From assembly GCF_013407835.1 (NCBI RefSeq), contig NZ_JACCBI010000001.1, positions 2,728,001 through 2,792,000 of the forward strand: a DNA stretch of 64,000 bases. Direction: 5' to 3'. This stretch comes from Agromyces atrinae. Its GTDB lineage: Bacteria > Actinomycetota > Actinomycetes > Actinomycetales > Microbacteriaceae. The translations under genes were made by a program, and so were the position numbers. The notes under the pieces were generated by a model. It was not told the origin of the DNA. It saw nothing but the letters and a program-made list of their open reading frames with translations, and made no database searches. Positions 1 through 8,422 of the stretch are shown here, piece after piece (position 1 is the stretch's first letter; each line of letters starts with the position of its first letter).

Positions 1-542
1 TCGAGACCATCCATCCGTTCCCCGACGGCAACGGCCGCACCGGTCGTGCGCTCGTGCAGGGCATGCTGCGCGCGACCGGAGTGACGACGAACGTCACGGT
101 GCCCGTCTCGGCGGGCCTGTTGGGTGATACCGAGGGGTACTTCGGCGCGCTGACGTCGTATCGAGCCGGTGACGCCGCGCCGATCGTCGAAGCGCTCTCG
201 GATGCGGCATTCGCGGCGGTCGGCAACGGGCGGGCGCTCGAGAAGGACATCACGGCGATCGCCGAGCGTTGGGATGCCGTCGTCCGAGCCCGCGCGGACT
301 CGTCCGCGCACGGCCTCAAGCGGCTCCTGCTGCGCCAGCCTGTCGTCACGGTCGGCCGGGTCGCGCGCGAGTTGGGCGTGAGCGAGCAGGCAGCCGACAC
401 GGCGATCGGGCGACTCGTCGAGGCAGGCGTGCTGTCTCAGACGAGCGCCGGGCGCCGCAACCGCATCTGGCAGGCGAGCGAGATCCTCACCGCGCTCGAC
501 GCCTTCGCCGCGCGAGCGCGCCGCCGTCGTGCGGGTCGCTGA
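1..542 (+). CDS. Fic family protein, C-terminal part (5' end outside window)
   Basis: The frame (first full codon at position 3) opens with the complete Fic active-site motif HPFPDGNGRTGR; in this family the His is the base and the following loop binds the nucleotide phosphates. Fic enzymes transfer AMP or a related group onto hydroxyl side chains of target proteins. About 180 residues are visible. Past roughly residue 105 of the fragment the sequence (LKRLLLRQPVVTVGRVA, then SEQAADTAIGRLVEAGVL) looks like a winged-helix tail, as in long Fic proteins that carry a DNA-binding-like C-terminus. The end is very basic (RARRRRAGR). The N-terminal region, including any inhibitory helix, cannot be seen, so it is not possible to say whether the enzyme is self-inhibited. 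The next gene is convergent, about 30 bases away. Confidence 0.88.
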   Translation, partial: ETIHPFPDGNGRTGRALVQGMLRATGVTTNVTVPVSAGLLGDTEGYFGALTSYRAGDAAPIVEALSDAAFAAVGNGRALEKDITAIAERWDAVVRARADSSAHGLKRLLLRQPVVTVGRVARELGVSEQAADTAIGRLVEAGVLSQTSAGRRNRIWQASEILTALDAFAARARRRRAGR

Positions 543-572
543 GCCGACGACGCGCCCCTCGCTCCTATCGGT

Positions 573-2261
573 TCAGCACGTGCTCATGTTCTGCACGCCC
601 TCGCCCAGGACGCCCGGGCCGCCGACGAGTCGGATGTTGTAGGAGCCGCGCTCGATCAGGGTCGTGCGGGTGGCGGCGGGAATGCAGCTTCCGGGAACCA
701 ACACGAGACGCGAGCCCGACGAACCCGCGATCGGAGCTGCGGCGAGTGCGTCAGCGAAGTCGGTTCCCATGGCGAGGAACGCGCGCCCGGGAGACGAGAA
801 GGTCGACGAGAAGGACTGATCGGCGATGAGGCGGCTCGTCTCGTACCGGTCCGAGCCTCCGTAACGATGCACCGATACACCGCGGAATGCGGGCGGCAGA
901 GACGCCGCATATCTCTCGCTGATCGCAGCCGGTCCTCCCGCGATCGACAACTCGGCGACGCGGAGATCGGTGAGCGTGCTCAGCGTCGCCGCGTCGATGG
1001 CCCGTGACTCTCCGTCGACGAGGACCAGTGGGCCGCCACGACGGCCGGCATCGGCGGCTGCACTGAGCGCATCCGCGAAACCACGGCCGGTCGCGAGCCA
1101 CACCTGCCGGCCCTTCGGCGCGTTCGCGAACGCGTCCGCCGCGAGCCTGCGAGACGTCTCATAGCGATCCGCGCCCGCGACACGGCGCACGGCGAAGCCT
1201 TCCGCTCGGAGAGAGGTCACCACCGAGTTCGACACCGCGCCCGGTCCTCCCGCGACGACGACTTCTGCGGGCCTCAGGCGGGCGAGCTCCGACAGGACGA
1301 CGGTCGGCACACCGTTCGGTGCGGTCAGGAGAAGAGGGCTGTCGCGGTGCGCCGCCGCCGGGGCCGCGCTCAGGGCATCGGCCCAGGCGGTGCCGCTGGC
1401 GAGGTAGACGGCGGCGACCCCCGGTGTGAACTCTGCTGCTGACAGTCGGACCGCGGTCTCGTAGCGAGTCGCACCAGCCGTGCGCCCGACATCGAACGAC
1501 CAGTAGTCGAGTGCGCCGTCGATGCCCGTGACGTCGCTCGCGGCACCCACGTCGACGAGTCGGGCCTTGTCCAGATACCGCGACCCGGGGTAGAACTCCG
1601 AGGGATACGCTGTCCGCTGACCGCTGGCACCTCCCTCGCCGGAGTGACTGAAGTGGATCAGGTACTTTCCTCGAGGTAGGCCGTGGATCGTGTAGGGGCC
1701 GTTGAAGTCCCGCTGAGCCATGGTGACGAACTCATATCCGCCTGTCACCGGGTCGTGCAGGTACGCGGAGGCCGTAAGGCCGTAGTTGAGGCCCGCCGGG
1801 GGCGCGGTGATCTCGCCGCTCACCGACGACGCCTGGGCGACGGTGACGACGAGGCCCGTGACCGGCGTCGTACCGTCGACGGTGATCGCGGTGGCGTGCC
1901 AGGAGAACGGGGTGTCACCGAACCACGCGCCGACCCACGGCGACGGTTCGTCGGTCGAGACTGAGCCGATTCTGAGAGTGTATGTTCCGGCCCTTGGCGC
2001 GTTGATCGAGAAGTCGGCGCCGCGGAATTGCTCGTACGCGACGTACTCGTCCGTGCCGCCACCTCTCAGGCTGACAGAGAAGTCATAGTGCTCGACGGCC
2101 TGCGTTGATGACGGCGCTGCCACGATGCGTCCGCTGATGGTGAGCCCGCCCGTGGAGGCTTCTGCGGGGCTCGGCGCGATCGGCATCAGGCCTGTGGCGA
2201 CGAGCAACGCGGCCAGAGTTCCGGTGAGCAGCGTGACTCTCAGCGCGCGTGATCGAGGCAT
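573..2261 (-). CDS. Secreted protein with three CWB2 cell-wall-binding repeats
   Basis: 562 residues. The ATG at 2261 is chosen because it is preceded by an AAAGG ribosome site and begins a clear signal peptide (basic start, hydrophobic core, likely cleavage after AEA near residue 35). Residues about 36-255 look like beta-sandwich carboxypeptidase-regulatory-like modules (for example GGLTISGRIVAAPSS and GLVVTVAQASSVSGEI). The C-terminal 300 residues hold three tandem CWB2 repeats, each with an RYET(A/S) motif, a (W/F)ADAL motif and a final (A/V)GGP(G/A) motif. CWB2 domains bind secondary cell-wall polymers, so the protein probably sits on the cell surface. The repeats occupy the C-terminus and no enzyme domain is recognised; the function of the N-terminal part is unknown. 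A possible -10 (TATGCT on the minus strand, 2326-2331) lies upstream. Confidence 0.88.
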   Translation of the reverse strand: MPRSRALRVTLLTGTLAALLVATGLMPIAPSPAEASTGGLTISGRIVAAPSSTQAVEHYDFSVSLRGGGTDEYVAYEQFRGADFSINAPRAGTYTLRIGSVSTDEPSPWVGAWFGDTPFSWHATAITVDGTTPVTGLVVTVAQASSVSGEITAPPAGLNYGLTASAYLHDPVTGGYEFVTMAQRDFNGPYTIHGLPRGKYLIHFSHSGEGGASGQRTAYPSEFYPGSRYLDKARLVDVGAASDVTGIDGALDYWSFDVGRTAGATRYETAVRLSAAEFTPGVAAVYLASGTAWADALSAAPAAAHRDSPLLLTAPNGVPTVVLSELARLRPAEVVVAGGPGAVSNSVVTSLRAEGFAVRRVAGADRYETSRRLAADAFANAPKGRQVWLATGRGFADALSAAADAGRRGGPLVLVDGESRAIDAATLSTLTDLRVAELSIAGGPAAISERYAASLPPAFRGVSVHRYGGSDRYETSRLIADQSFSSTFSSPGRAFLAMGTDFADALAAAPIAGSSGSRLVLVPGSCIPAATRTTLIERGSYNIRLVGGPGVLGEGVQNMSTC

Positions 2262-2382
2262 CCGTCGGGACCTTTCAGGCGAAGGCCGCACGAACATCCC
2301 TGCGGCGGAGTAGGAAATCCTCCACAGCATAGCCATGTCGCCGTGCGCCGGAGACTGTATGAAGAACGATGGCGTGCCCGCC

Positions 2383-3120
2383 TCACCGACTCGGCACGGA
2401 CTCCGCGAGGGATGCCGCGGCCTGACGCAGCGCGGCGAGGTGACGTACGGCGGTCGAGATGCGGGCGACGCTCGTCGAGAGGGCGATCGCCCCGATGAGG
2501 GTGCCGTCGCCCTCGCGCACGGCGACGGCCATGCACGCGCGATCGGGGGCGAGCAGGCCGATCTGCTGCGTGTAGTCGCGCACGGCGAGAGCCGCGGCGA
2601 TCTCGTCGATCTCGTCGGCGGGCAGGCGGCCGAGCGTCGCCGCACGGCGACGGGGGAGCTCGGCGAGGAGGAGGTGTCCGATGGCCGAGACGCCGGGCTC
2701 GCTCGCGACGCGTTCGGAGTCGGAGAGCGGCCGCGCCGGGTCTTCGTCGACGATGCGGATGCGGGTGTCGTCGAAACGCGCGACGTGGATCGTCTCGCCC
2801 GTCGTGCGCCGCAGGTCGGAGATGACGCTCTCGCGCCGCGACGGCTGCGTCGGCACGGTCACGAGGTGCGCGAGTTCGACGACCCGCGCACCGAGGATGA
2901 ACCCCTGCAGATCAGGGCGGCGCAGCAGGAACTCGTCCTGCACGAGCGAGTTGACGACGCGGTAGACGGTCGCGCGCGGCACCGACAGGGCGCGGGAGAT
3001 GTCGTTCGCCGATACCCCCGTGCGTGAGCGGGCGACTTGCTCCAGGATCTCGAGCGCGAGGGCGATGTTGTTTGCGCGGGGAAGCGTCGGGGCGGCGTTG
3101 TCGGACTCGATCGCAGGCAT
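2383..3120 (-). CDS. IclR family transcriptional regulator (next to APC permease)
   Basis: 245 residues. An N-terminal winged helix (about residues 18-75, with SANDISRALSVPRATVYRVV as the recognition region) is followed by the IclR effector-binding domain (about 85-245). The start at 3120 lies 7 bases after the stop of the permease transcribed in the same direction and has a purine-rich GAAGAAG upstream, so the two genes form one operon. A longer frame running into the permease gene exists but is unlikely to be the N-terminus. IclR proteins usually control a catabolic or transport operon beside them, so the likely target is the permease operon; the effector is not visible from sequence. This regulator differs from the second IclR protein at 41706. 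Confidence 0.9.
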   Translation of the reverse strand: MPAIESDNAAPTLPRANNIALALEILEQVARSRTGVSANDISRALSVPRATVYRVVNSLVQDEFLLRRPDLQGFILGARVVELAHLVTVPTQPSRRESVISDLRRTTGETIHVARFDDTRIRIVDEDPARPLSDSERVASEPGVSAIGHLLLAELPRRRAATLGRLPADEIDEIAAALAVRDYTQQIGLLAPDRACMAVAVREGDGTLIGAIALSTSVARISTAVRHLAALRQAAASLAESVPSR

Positions 3121-3127
3121 CACCGGC

Positions 3128-4621
3128 TCACTTCTTCGGCGCGGCGGGGACGCCGCCGATCGAGTCCGAGGCCACGGGGCTGTCGTACAGGCCGAGGTGG
3201 GCACGCAGCTCGGGGCGGCGTCGCACGCGCACGAGACAGATCGTCGCCGTCACGATCGCGATGGCCAGACCGATGACCGCGCCCGTGGCATCCGTCGTCA
3301 TCTTCGTCGCCACGTCGTGGACGAGGGCCGCACCGAGAGCCGTGCCCGCGAGGATCGCGGGGAGGGCCGCGCGCCACGTGAACTCACCGATCTTCACGAG
3401 GAAGACCGGCGTCGCGATGCACACGAGCACGTAGGCGCCGACGTACCCGACGATCGCCGAGGGAGTCGTGAACGAACGGATGCCGTCGGCGCTGCCCGAC
3501 ACGACGATCCAGACGAGCGGAACGGCGGCGACACCCGTCGTGAGGATGACGGCACCGGGAGCCGGTGTGCCGAACCGCATCGACGTGCGACCGAAGACGT
3601 CGGGCAGGAGACCCTCGCGGCTGAGCGCGAAGCAGAGGCGGACGAGCGCCGTCGTCGTCGCGAGCGAGCACGCGAGGAACGACAGGGCGATGATGAGGTC
3701 GATGAGGGGAGCGGCGCCCGCGAAGCCGGCGGACTCGACGAGGCGCGCGAGGGGCAGTTCGCCCTCGGCCCCCGAACCCTCGATCGCCGCATCGCCCGAG
3801 ATCTGGGCCGCGGCGCCGACGAGATAGACGACGCCGACGGCGATGACCGTCCACATGAGCGCACGCGGGATGGTCGCGAGCGGGCGCTTGCTCTCGGGGC
3901 CGAGTGCCGTGCCGCTCTCGAAGCCGACGAAGGCGATGAGGGCGATACCGACGCCGGAGAGAACCGTGCTGACGCTGAACGGTTCGCTCACGTCGGGCAC
4001 GAGGGCACCGACGTTCCAGCCCGTACTGATGAAGACGACGATCGAGAGGGCGAGGATCGTGGCGACCGCGGCGATCTCGATGACGAGCATGATGCGGGTC
4101 GAGGGGCGCAGACCGCACACGATCACCGAGCCGATGAGGATCGCGAAGACGGCGATGACGACGGGGAGGATCCACGTCGGTGGGGCGTCGCCGGTCGCTC
4201 GACCGATGAGGCCCACGGTGCGCCGAGACGCCCCGACGAGCGTCGAGATGGCGATGGCCGCATAGCCGAGCGCGAGGGCCGTGCCCGCGATGATGCCGAG
4301 CGTCGGTCCGAGGCCGCGCGAGACGAAGGTGTAGAGCGAGCCCGTGCTCGCCATGCGCCTCGCGAAGACCGAGATCGTCGCGGCGAGCAGCACGATGATG
4401 ACGACCGTGACGGCGAGATCGAGGAAGGCGAACGAGCCGGCGGTCTGACCGAGGGATGCCGGGCTGACGAGCACGACGCCCGCGGGGGCGACAGCGGCGA
4501 CCGACTGCGCGACGACGTCCCACGACCCGACGGATCGCCGGCGCAGACCGTGCAGCGGAGAGGTGGTCGCGAGACCCGGGAGCGGGGTGCGCTCGGCGAT
4601 GGCCCGTTCGAGTGCCGTCAC
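3128..4621 (-). CDS. APC superfamily amino acid permease
   Basis: 497 residues with about 12 hydrophobic segments, spaced as in amino acid/polyamine/organocation permeases. The first segment carries the helix-breaking stretch expected for substrate binding (SVAAVAPAGVVLVSPASL), and FVGFESGTALGPESKRP matches the conserved segment of this family. GTG at 4621 is preferred as start because a strong GAGGAGGGA site ends six bases upstream; the ATG eight codons earlier would place this site inside the coding region. The substrate cannot be read from sequence. The gene precedes the IclR gene by 7 bases and diverges from the gene at 4861 across a 239-bp intergenic region holding a perfect 14-bp palindrome. 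Confidence 0.88.
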   Translation of the reverse strand: MTALERAIAERTPLPGLATTSPLHGLRRRSVGSWDVVAQSVAAVAPAGVVLVSPASLGQTAGSFAFLDLAVTVVIIVLLAATISVFARRMASTGSLYTFVSRGLGPTLGIIAGTALALGYAAIAISTLVGASRRTVGLIGRATGDAPPTWILPVVIAVFAILIGSVIVCGLRPSTRIMLVIEIAAVATILALSIVVFISTGWNVGALVPDVSEPFSVSTVLSGVGIALIAFVGFESGTALGPESKRPLATIPRALMWTVIAVGVVYLVGAAAQISGDAAIEGSGAEGELPLARLVESAGFAGAAPLIDLIIALSFLACSLATTTALVRLCFALSREGLLPDVFGRTSMRFGTPAPGAVILTTGVAAVPLVWIVVSGSADGIRSFTTPSAIVGYVGAYVLVCIATPVFLVKIGEFTWRAALPAILAGTALGAALVHDVATKMTTDATGAVIGLAIAIVTATICLVRVRRRPELRAHLGLYDSPVASDSIGGVPAAPKK

Positions 4622-4713
4622 GCGTCCCTCCTCTCTCGTTCCCACACCTTAGGGAGAGGTCGTTGCCGTGCCACGTCGCCCGTATTTCGGCCGTGTGACG
4701 CGGGGTGATACAC

Positions 4714-4727
4714 CGAACGGCCGTTCG
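4714..4727. promoter_or_regulatory. Perfect 14-bp palindrome between divergent genes
   Basis: CGAACGGCCGTTCG is fully symmetric and sits between the APC permease (leftward) and the membrane protein at 4861 (rightward). Such a site is typical of a dimeric repressor. Which regulator binds it is unknown; the IclR protein of the permease operon is a candidate by position only. Confidence 0.4.
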
Positions 4728-4860
4728 TCTCACGGCGTCCACAGAATCGTTCACGAACTTTCCGGCTCGGCAATCGGCCTGAAACACGCCGTCGATTGAG
4801 TGGGCCTCACATCGCCGGGTCTTCCGGTCGCCCACCCGCACCACACCGAAAGGATGCCGT

Positions 4861-5703
4861 GTGAGAAGAACACAGCAACCCCCGCCCGGTTCCGAGGCCG
4901 CCGAAACGGCCGAGGGTCGATCGCGATCGCGATTGACCGCCAAGGGACTCGGCATCGCCTCGGCCGCTTCGGCCGCCGGCGCCGTCATCATCCTCGCCGT
5001 CGCCACGCAGGTCGCCGTCCAGGCGACCGGCGACTCGGGGCAGGGTTCACCCACGGGTGTCATCGCCGCCGAGTCGACCGACGAGAACGCCCCCGAGAAG
5101 GTCGAGAGCGTCGCGGCCCCCGCCGCGATCCCCGCCGCCTACGACCAGCTGTCGGGCGACGAGGTCTCGTACGTCCGTCACCTCGTGAGCCTCACGACCG
5201 ACTTCACCGAGGGCGCCGACGTCTTCGGTGGAGCGGGCCTCCAGTACCTCTCGACGGATGTCGCCGACCCGACGTTCTACTCCGACGGCCAGCGCCGACT
5301 CACGCTGCTGTACTACGACTACGCGACGAACGAACTCGTCAACTTCGTCGTCAACGTCACGGCCGGAACGGTCGAGGAGGTGCAGCGCGGGTCGAACTCG
5401 CAGCCCGCTCCGACCGACGCCGAGACGAACCTCGCGTGGGAGCTCATGCTCGCCGACGCCGAAGCGGCCGCCGCTCTCGGTGGCGAGTACGAGGCCGTCA
5501 CCGGCACGCCCCTCACGAACGTCCCCGGTGCCGTCGAGCTGACCGCGCACTCCTTCACGACCGACGCCGCCTCGTTCGGCGCCGAGACGTGCGGTGTCGA
5601 CCGCTGCGTCCAGGTGCTCGCTCAGGTGACCGGCGGTCCGTACCTGACGACGAGCATGTTCGTCGTCAACCTGTCCACCCAGACCGTTCTTCCCGTCCGA
5701 TGA
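4861..5703 (+). CDS. Single-pass membrane protein of unknown function, partner of the copper-amine-oxidase-like gene
   Basis: 280 residues from a GTG start with GAAAGGA a few bases upstream. A charged N-terminus (about residues 1-27) is followed by one hydrophobic segment (about 28-55) and then a long extracytoplasmic part rich in acidic residues and threonine. The central region (YLSTDVADPTFYSDGQRR, then LTLLYYDYATNELVNFVVN) resembles the small alpha/beta modules found in amine-oxidase N-terminal domains, but I do not recognise a named family. Two cysteines near the C-terminus (ETCGVDRCVQ) could form a disulfide. The gene ends 14 bases before the copper-amine-oxidase-like gene and is very probably in the same transcript, so it may supply an N-terminal domain or partner for that protein. 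This link is inference. Confidence 0.75.
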   Translation: MRRTQQPPPGSEAAETAEGRSRSRLTAKGLGIASAASAAGAVIILAVATQVAVQATGDSGQGSPTGVIAAESTDENAPEKVESVAAPAAIPAAYDQLSGDEVSYVRHLVSLTTDFTEGADVFGGAGLQYLSTDVADPTFYSDGQRRLTLLYYDYATNELVNFVVNVTAGTVEEVQRGSNSQPAPTDAETNLAWELMLADAEAAAALGGEYEAVTGTPLTNVPGAVELTAHSFTTDAASFGAETCGVDRCVQVLAQVTGGPYLTTSMFVVNLSTQTVLPVR

Positions 5704-5717
5704 CCCAGGAGACATCA

Positions 5718-7619
5718 ATGATCAAACGTTTCGCCACGCTCGCCACGGCGACCGTCGTCGCCGCAGCAGGCTTGCTGATGGTGCCGACGGCCGCGAGCGC
5801 GCAAACCGTCACCGAGGCATCGTGCTCCGGCGGCTCCCTCGTCAAGAAGACCCTCGTCGCCGGCTCCGCGTGGGAGATGTGCTGGCGCATCGACACCTAC
5901 CGTGGACTCGTCCTCGACAAGGTGGCCTACCAGCCCCGCGACGAGTCGGCACCCATGATGGTGCTCGACTCGATCACGCTCGGACAGCTCAACGTGCCCT
6001 ACGACACGGGTGTCACCGAGTACAACGACGTCACGACCTACCAGGTCGGCGGTCGTCGCCTGCAGGCCCTTCAGCAGGTCGACTGCCCCACCGGTGAGAT
6101 CCGCACCTCGTGGGTCGACGCCAACCGCGGCGTCATCCCCGCCGTCTGCATCAGCGAAGAGGACTCGGGCATCGCGTACCGCTCGAACATCACGAACGAC
6201 GCGCTCTACGCGGCTCAGGGCACCGATCTCGTGCTGCACTCGACGTCGCGCATCGGCTGGTACGAGTACATCACCGAGTACCGCTTCCACGACGACGGCG
6301 AGATCGACGTGCGTCTCGGCGCGACGGGTGACCTCTCGCCGAACGACTACACGAACGTCGTCAACCAGGGTTGGCCGATCGGCGAAGGGGCGACCGACTA
6401 CTCGGTGAGCCACTACCACTCCGCCTTCTGGCGCGTGCAGTTCGCCGTCGACAACGCCGAGTCGCACCGTGTCGAGAAGTTCGCCACGAACTTCACCGGC
6501 GAGTACGGAACGACGGGTGACACGGGCAAGACCCCGATCCTCGACACGACGGTCACCCCCGTCGAGACCGAGGGCAAGGTCTTCGTCGCGAACCGTGAGA
6601 CGTACCGCGTCGTGAACCCGTCGAGCCTCAACGCCGACGGCCACGAGCGCTCGTACGAGATCATCATGAACCGCGACCAGGCCTACAACCTGAACCCGGA
6701 GACCGACTACGACATCGCGTTCACGAGCGCGAAGCCCGACGAGGTCCACGCGTCGTACAACCTGGTTCCCCAGAAGGCGAACCAGAGCGTCACCGACTAC
6801 ATCGCCGATGGCGAGACCCTCGAGAAGCCCGTCGCCTGGGTCAACGTGGGCTTCCACCACATCAACCGCGATGAGGACCAGAGCCCCATGCCGATCCACT
6901 GGCAGGGATTCAAGCTCTACCCGCGTGACGTGACGGCTCAGAACCCGCTCGTTCCCGAGGGCCGCAAGTGGGTCAACGGCGACATGCGTGGTGTTCCGAA
7001 CCCGAACATCCCCGTCGTCACCCCGACGCCGACCGCGACCCCGACGCCGACCCCGACGACCGAGCCGACGACGCCGCCCACGGGCACGCCGACGACCCCG
7101 CCGACGGACACCCCGACGACGCCGCCGACCGGCGGTCCGACCACCCCGACCAACCCGACGACGCCGCCCACCGGCACTCCGACGACGCCGCCCGCGCCGA
7201 CCGGAACCGTCTCGTTCGGCCAGTCGGAGGTCACCGCGGGTGGAACGCAGTCGGTCACCGCATCGGGCTTCACGCCCGGCGAGTCGGTGAGCGCCGTGCT
7301 CCACTCCGACCCGATCGACGTCGGCACCTACATCGCCGATGAAGACGGCGACGTGGTGTTCCAGTTCGTCGTTCCCGCCTCGCTCGAGACCGGTTCGCAC
7401 TCGCTCGTGCTCACGGGTCAGACGTCATCGACGGTCGCCGAGGGCAGCTTCACCGTCGTCGGCGCGACCGTCGCGGGAGTGATCGGATCGCTCAGCACCA
7501 CGGGTACCAACGCGAACATCCTCGCGTCGATCGCGGCTCTGCTGCTCCTCGCCGGAGCCGGCCTCGGCTTCGCGGGACTGCGTCGCCGCCAGGCAGACAG
7601 CCCCACCGTCTCCGCCTGA
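5718..7619 (+). CDS. Wall-anchored copper-amine-oxidase-like protein with altered active site
   Basis: 633 residues; ATG at 5718 with CCAGGAG upstream. A signal peptide (about 1-28) is followed by a region (about 30-430) that resembles the catalytic domain of copper amine oxidases: RFHDDGEIDVRLGATG, the His-x-His pair at 232/234, and HINRDED with His381 match the copper ligands. The cofactor tyrosine is at 182, but its context reads GWYEY where the family has N-Y-(D/E)-Y, and the region that should carry the catalytic aspartate reads TTYQVGG. A Thr-Pro stalk (about 433-496), an Ig-like module (about 497-590) and a sorting-signal-like end (LSTTG at 592-596, hydrophobic helix, RRR) follow. It is probably displayed on the wall. 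It may be a copper-binding protein with changed or lost oxidase activity. The downstream DUF305 gene also fits a copper context. Confidence 0.82.
   Translation: MIKRFATLATATVVAAAGLLMVPTAASAQTVTEASCSGGSLVKKTLVAGSAWEMCWRIDTYRGLVLDKVAYQPRDESAPMMVLDSITLGQLNVPYDTGVTEYNDVTTYQVGGRRLQALQQVDCPTGEIRTSWVDANRGVIPAVCISEEDSGIAYRSNITNDALYAAQGTDLVLHSTSRIGWYEYITEYRFHDDGEIDVRLGATGDLSPNDYTNVVNQGWPIGEGATDYSVSHYHSAFWRVQFAVDNAESHRVEKFATNFTGEYGTTGDTGKTPILDTTVTPVETEGKVFVANRETYRVVNPSSLNADGHERSYEIIMNRDQAYNLNPETDYDIAFTSAKPDEVHASYNLVPQKANQSVTDYIADGETLEKPVAWVNVGFHHINRDEDQSPMPIHWQGFKLYPRDVTAQNPLVPEGRKWVNGDMRGVPNPNIPVVTPTPTATPTPTPTTEPTTPPTGTPTTPPTDTPTTPPTGGPTTPTNPTTPPTGTPTTPPAPTGTVSFGQSEVTAGGTQSVTASGFTPGESVSAVLHSDPIDVGTYIADEDGDVVFQFVVPASLETGSHSLVLTGQTSSTVAEGSFTVVGATVAGVIGSLSTTGTNANILASIAALLLLAGAGLGFAGLRRRQADSPTVSA
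7014..7203 (+). repeat. Thr/Pro-rich low-complexity stalk in the amine-oxidase-like gene
   Basis: Short imperfect units coding for PTTPPTGTPTTPPTDTP-like segments are repeated with near-identical codons (ccgacgacgccgccgac). This is a flexible spacer between the folded domain and the wall anchor. Such stretches often vary in length between strains by slippage. Confidence 0.8.
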
Positions 7620-7699
7620 TGAATCCGCCGCGGGCGGTCGTGGCCTCCCCCGCCACGCCCGCCCGCGGCATCCCCTCTTCTTCGAACTCGGAGCACACC

Positions 7700-8422
7700 A
7701 TGGCACGACGCCCCCGACTCGCCGCCGCAGCAGCCGTCATCGCCCTCTCGATCGCCGCCCTGAGCGCCGTCGTCGTGGGTCGCGCGATGATCGGCGGACC
7801 GGATGTCTCGTCGGTCCAGGCCTCGGGCGCCGGTACGGTCGCGTCGACGCCCGCCTTCCCGGCCGCTGCCGACTACTGCTACGTCGACGCCATGGTGCCC
7901 CACCACGAACAGGCGCTCCTGCTCAGCGAGATCATCCTCGAGGAGCCCGCCGTGAGCGATCGCCTCCGCGCGCTCGCCGACTTCATCATCGTCGACCAGG
8001 AGCGCGAGATCACGGCGATGCTCGCGTGGCGCGACGCATGGGTCGCCGCCGACCGCACGATCACCGTCCCGGCCGCGGGTTCCGGCTCGCACGCCGGTCA
8101 CGGCACGTCGACCACGACGGTCACGGTCGATGCGCCCACGGGCTGCGACTCGCACGCCGACCACTCCGCGATGAAGGGCATGGCCACCCCCGAGCAGCTC
8201 GACGAGCTGCGCGCCGCCGAGGGGGATGCCGCCCAGAGACTCTTCCTCGACCTCATGATCGTGCACCACGAGGGTGCGCTCGAGATGGCCGAGCTCGTCG
8301 TCCGGGAGGGCGACAACCTCTTCACGAGAGCGTCGGCCAAGCACGTCATGATCGAGCAGGACCGCGAGATCACGGCCATGCGCTCGATGCTCGACGACCT
8401 GAGCGCGGGGACTCTCGAGTGA
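7700..8422 (+). CDS. DUF305 family protein with His-rich insert
   Basis: 240 residues. ATG at 7700 is preferred to an upstream in-frame ATG (7619) because it follows GGAG and begins with a basic stretch and a hydrophobic N-terminal helix (signal or anchor, about residues 8-32). Two copies of the DUF305 signature are visible: DAMVPHHEQALLLSE and DLMIVHHEGALEMAE. DUF305 proteins form four-helix, ferritin-like bundles and are often found with copper-handling genes. Between the two halves lies an insert with several histidines (SHAGHGT and SHADHSAMKGM) that could bind metal. The gene follows the amine-oxidase-like gene by 80 bases and overlaps the signal peptidase gene by four bases (GTGA), so the last two are translationally coupled. 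A copper role is inference. Confidence 0.87.
   Translation: MARRPRLAAAAAVIALSIAALSAVVVGRAMIGGPDVSSVQASGAGTVASTPAFPAAADYCYVDAMVPHHEQALLLSEIILEEPAVSDRLRALADFIIVDQEREITAMLAWRDAWVAADRTITVPAAGSGSHAGHGTSTTTVTVDAPTGCDSHADHSAMKGMATPEQLDELRAAEGDAAQRLFLDLMIVHHEGALEMAELVVREGDNLFTRASAKHVMIEQDREITAMRSMLDDLSAGTLE

Noticed and set aside
2999..4708. Long plus-strand frame (569 codons) over the APC permease and IclR genes
   Set aside because: It is rich in Arg, Asp and Glu without any domain, typical for the shadow of a GC-rich gene on the other strand; the minus-strand permease has helices, motifs and a good ribosome site.
7014..7203. Regular short repeats that could look like a CRISPR or VNTR array
   Set aside because: They are in-frame Thr/Pro codons of a stalk in a secreted protein, with no spacers of constant length.
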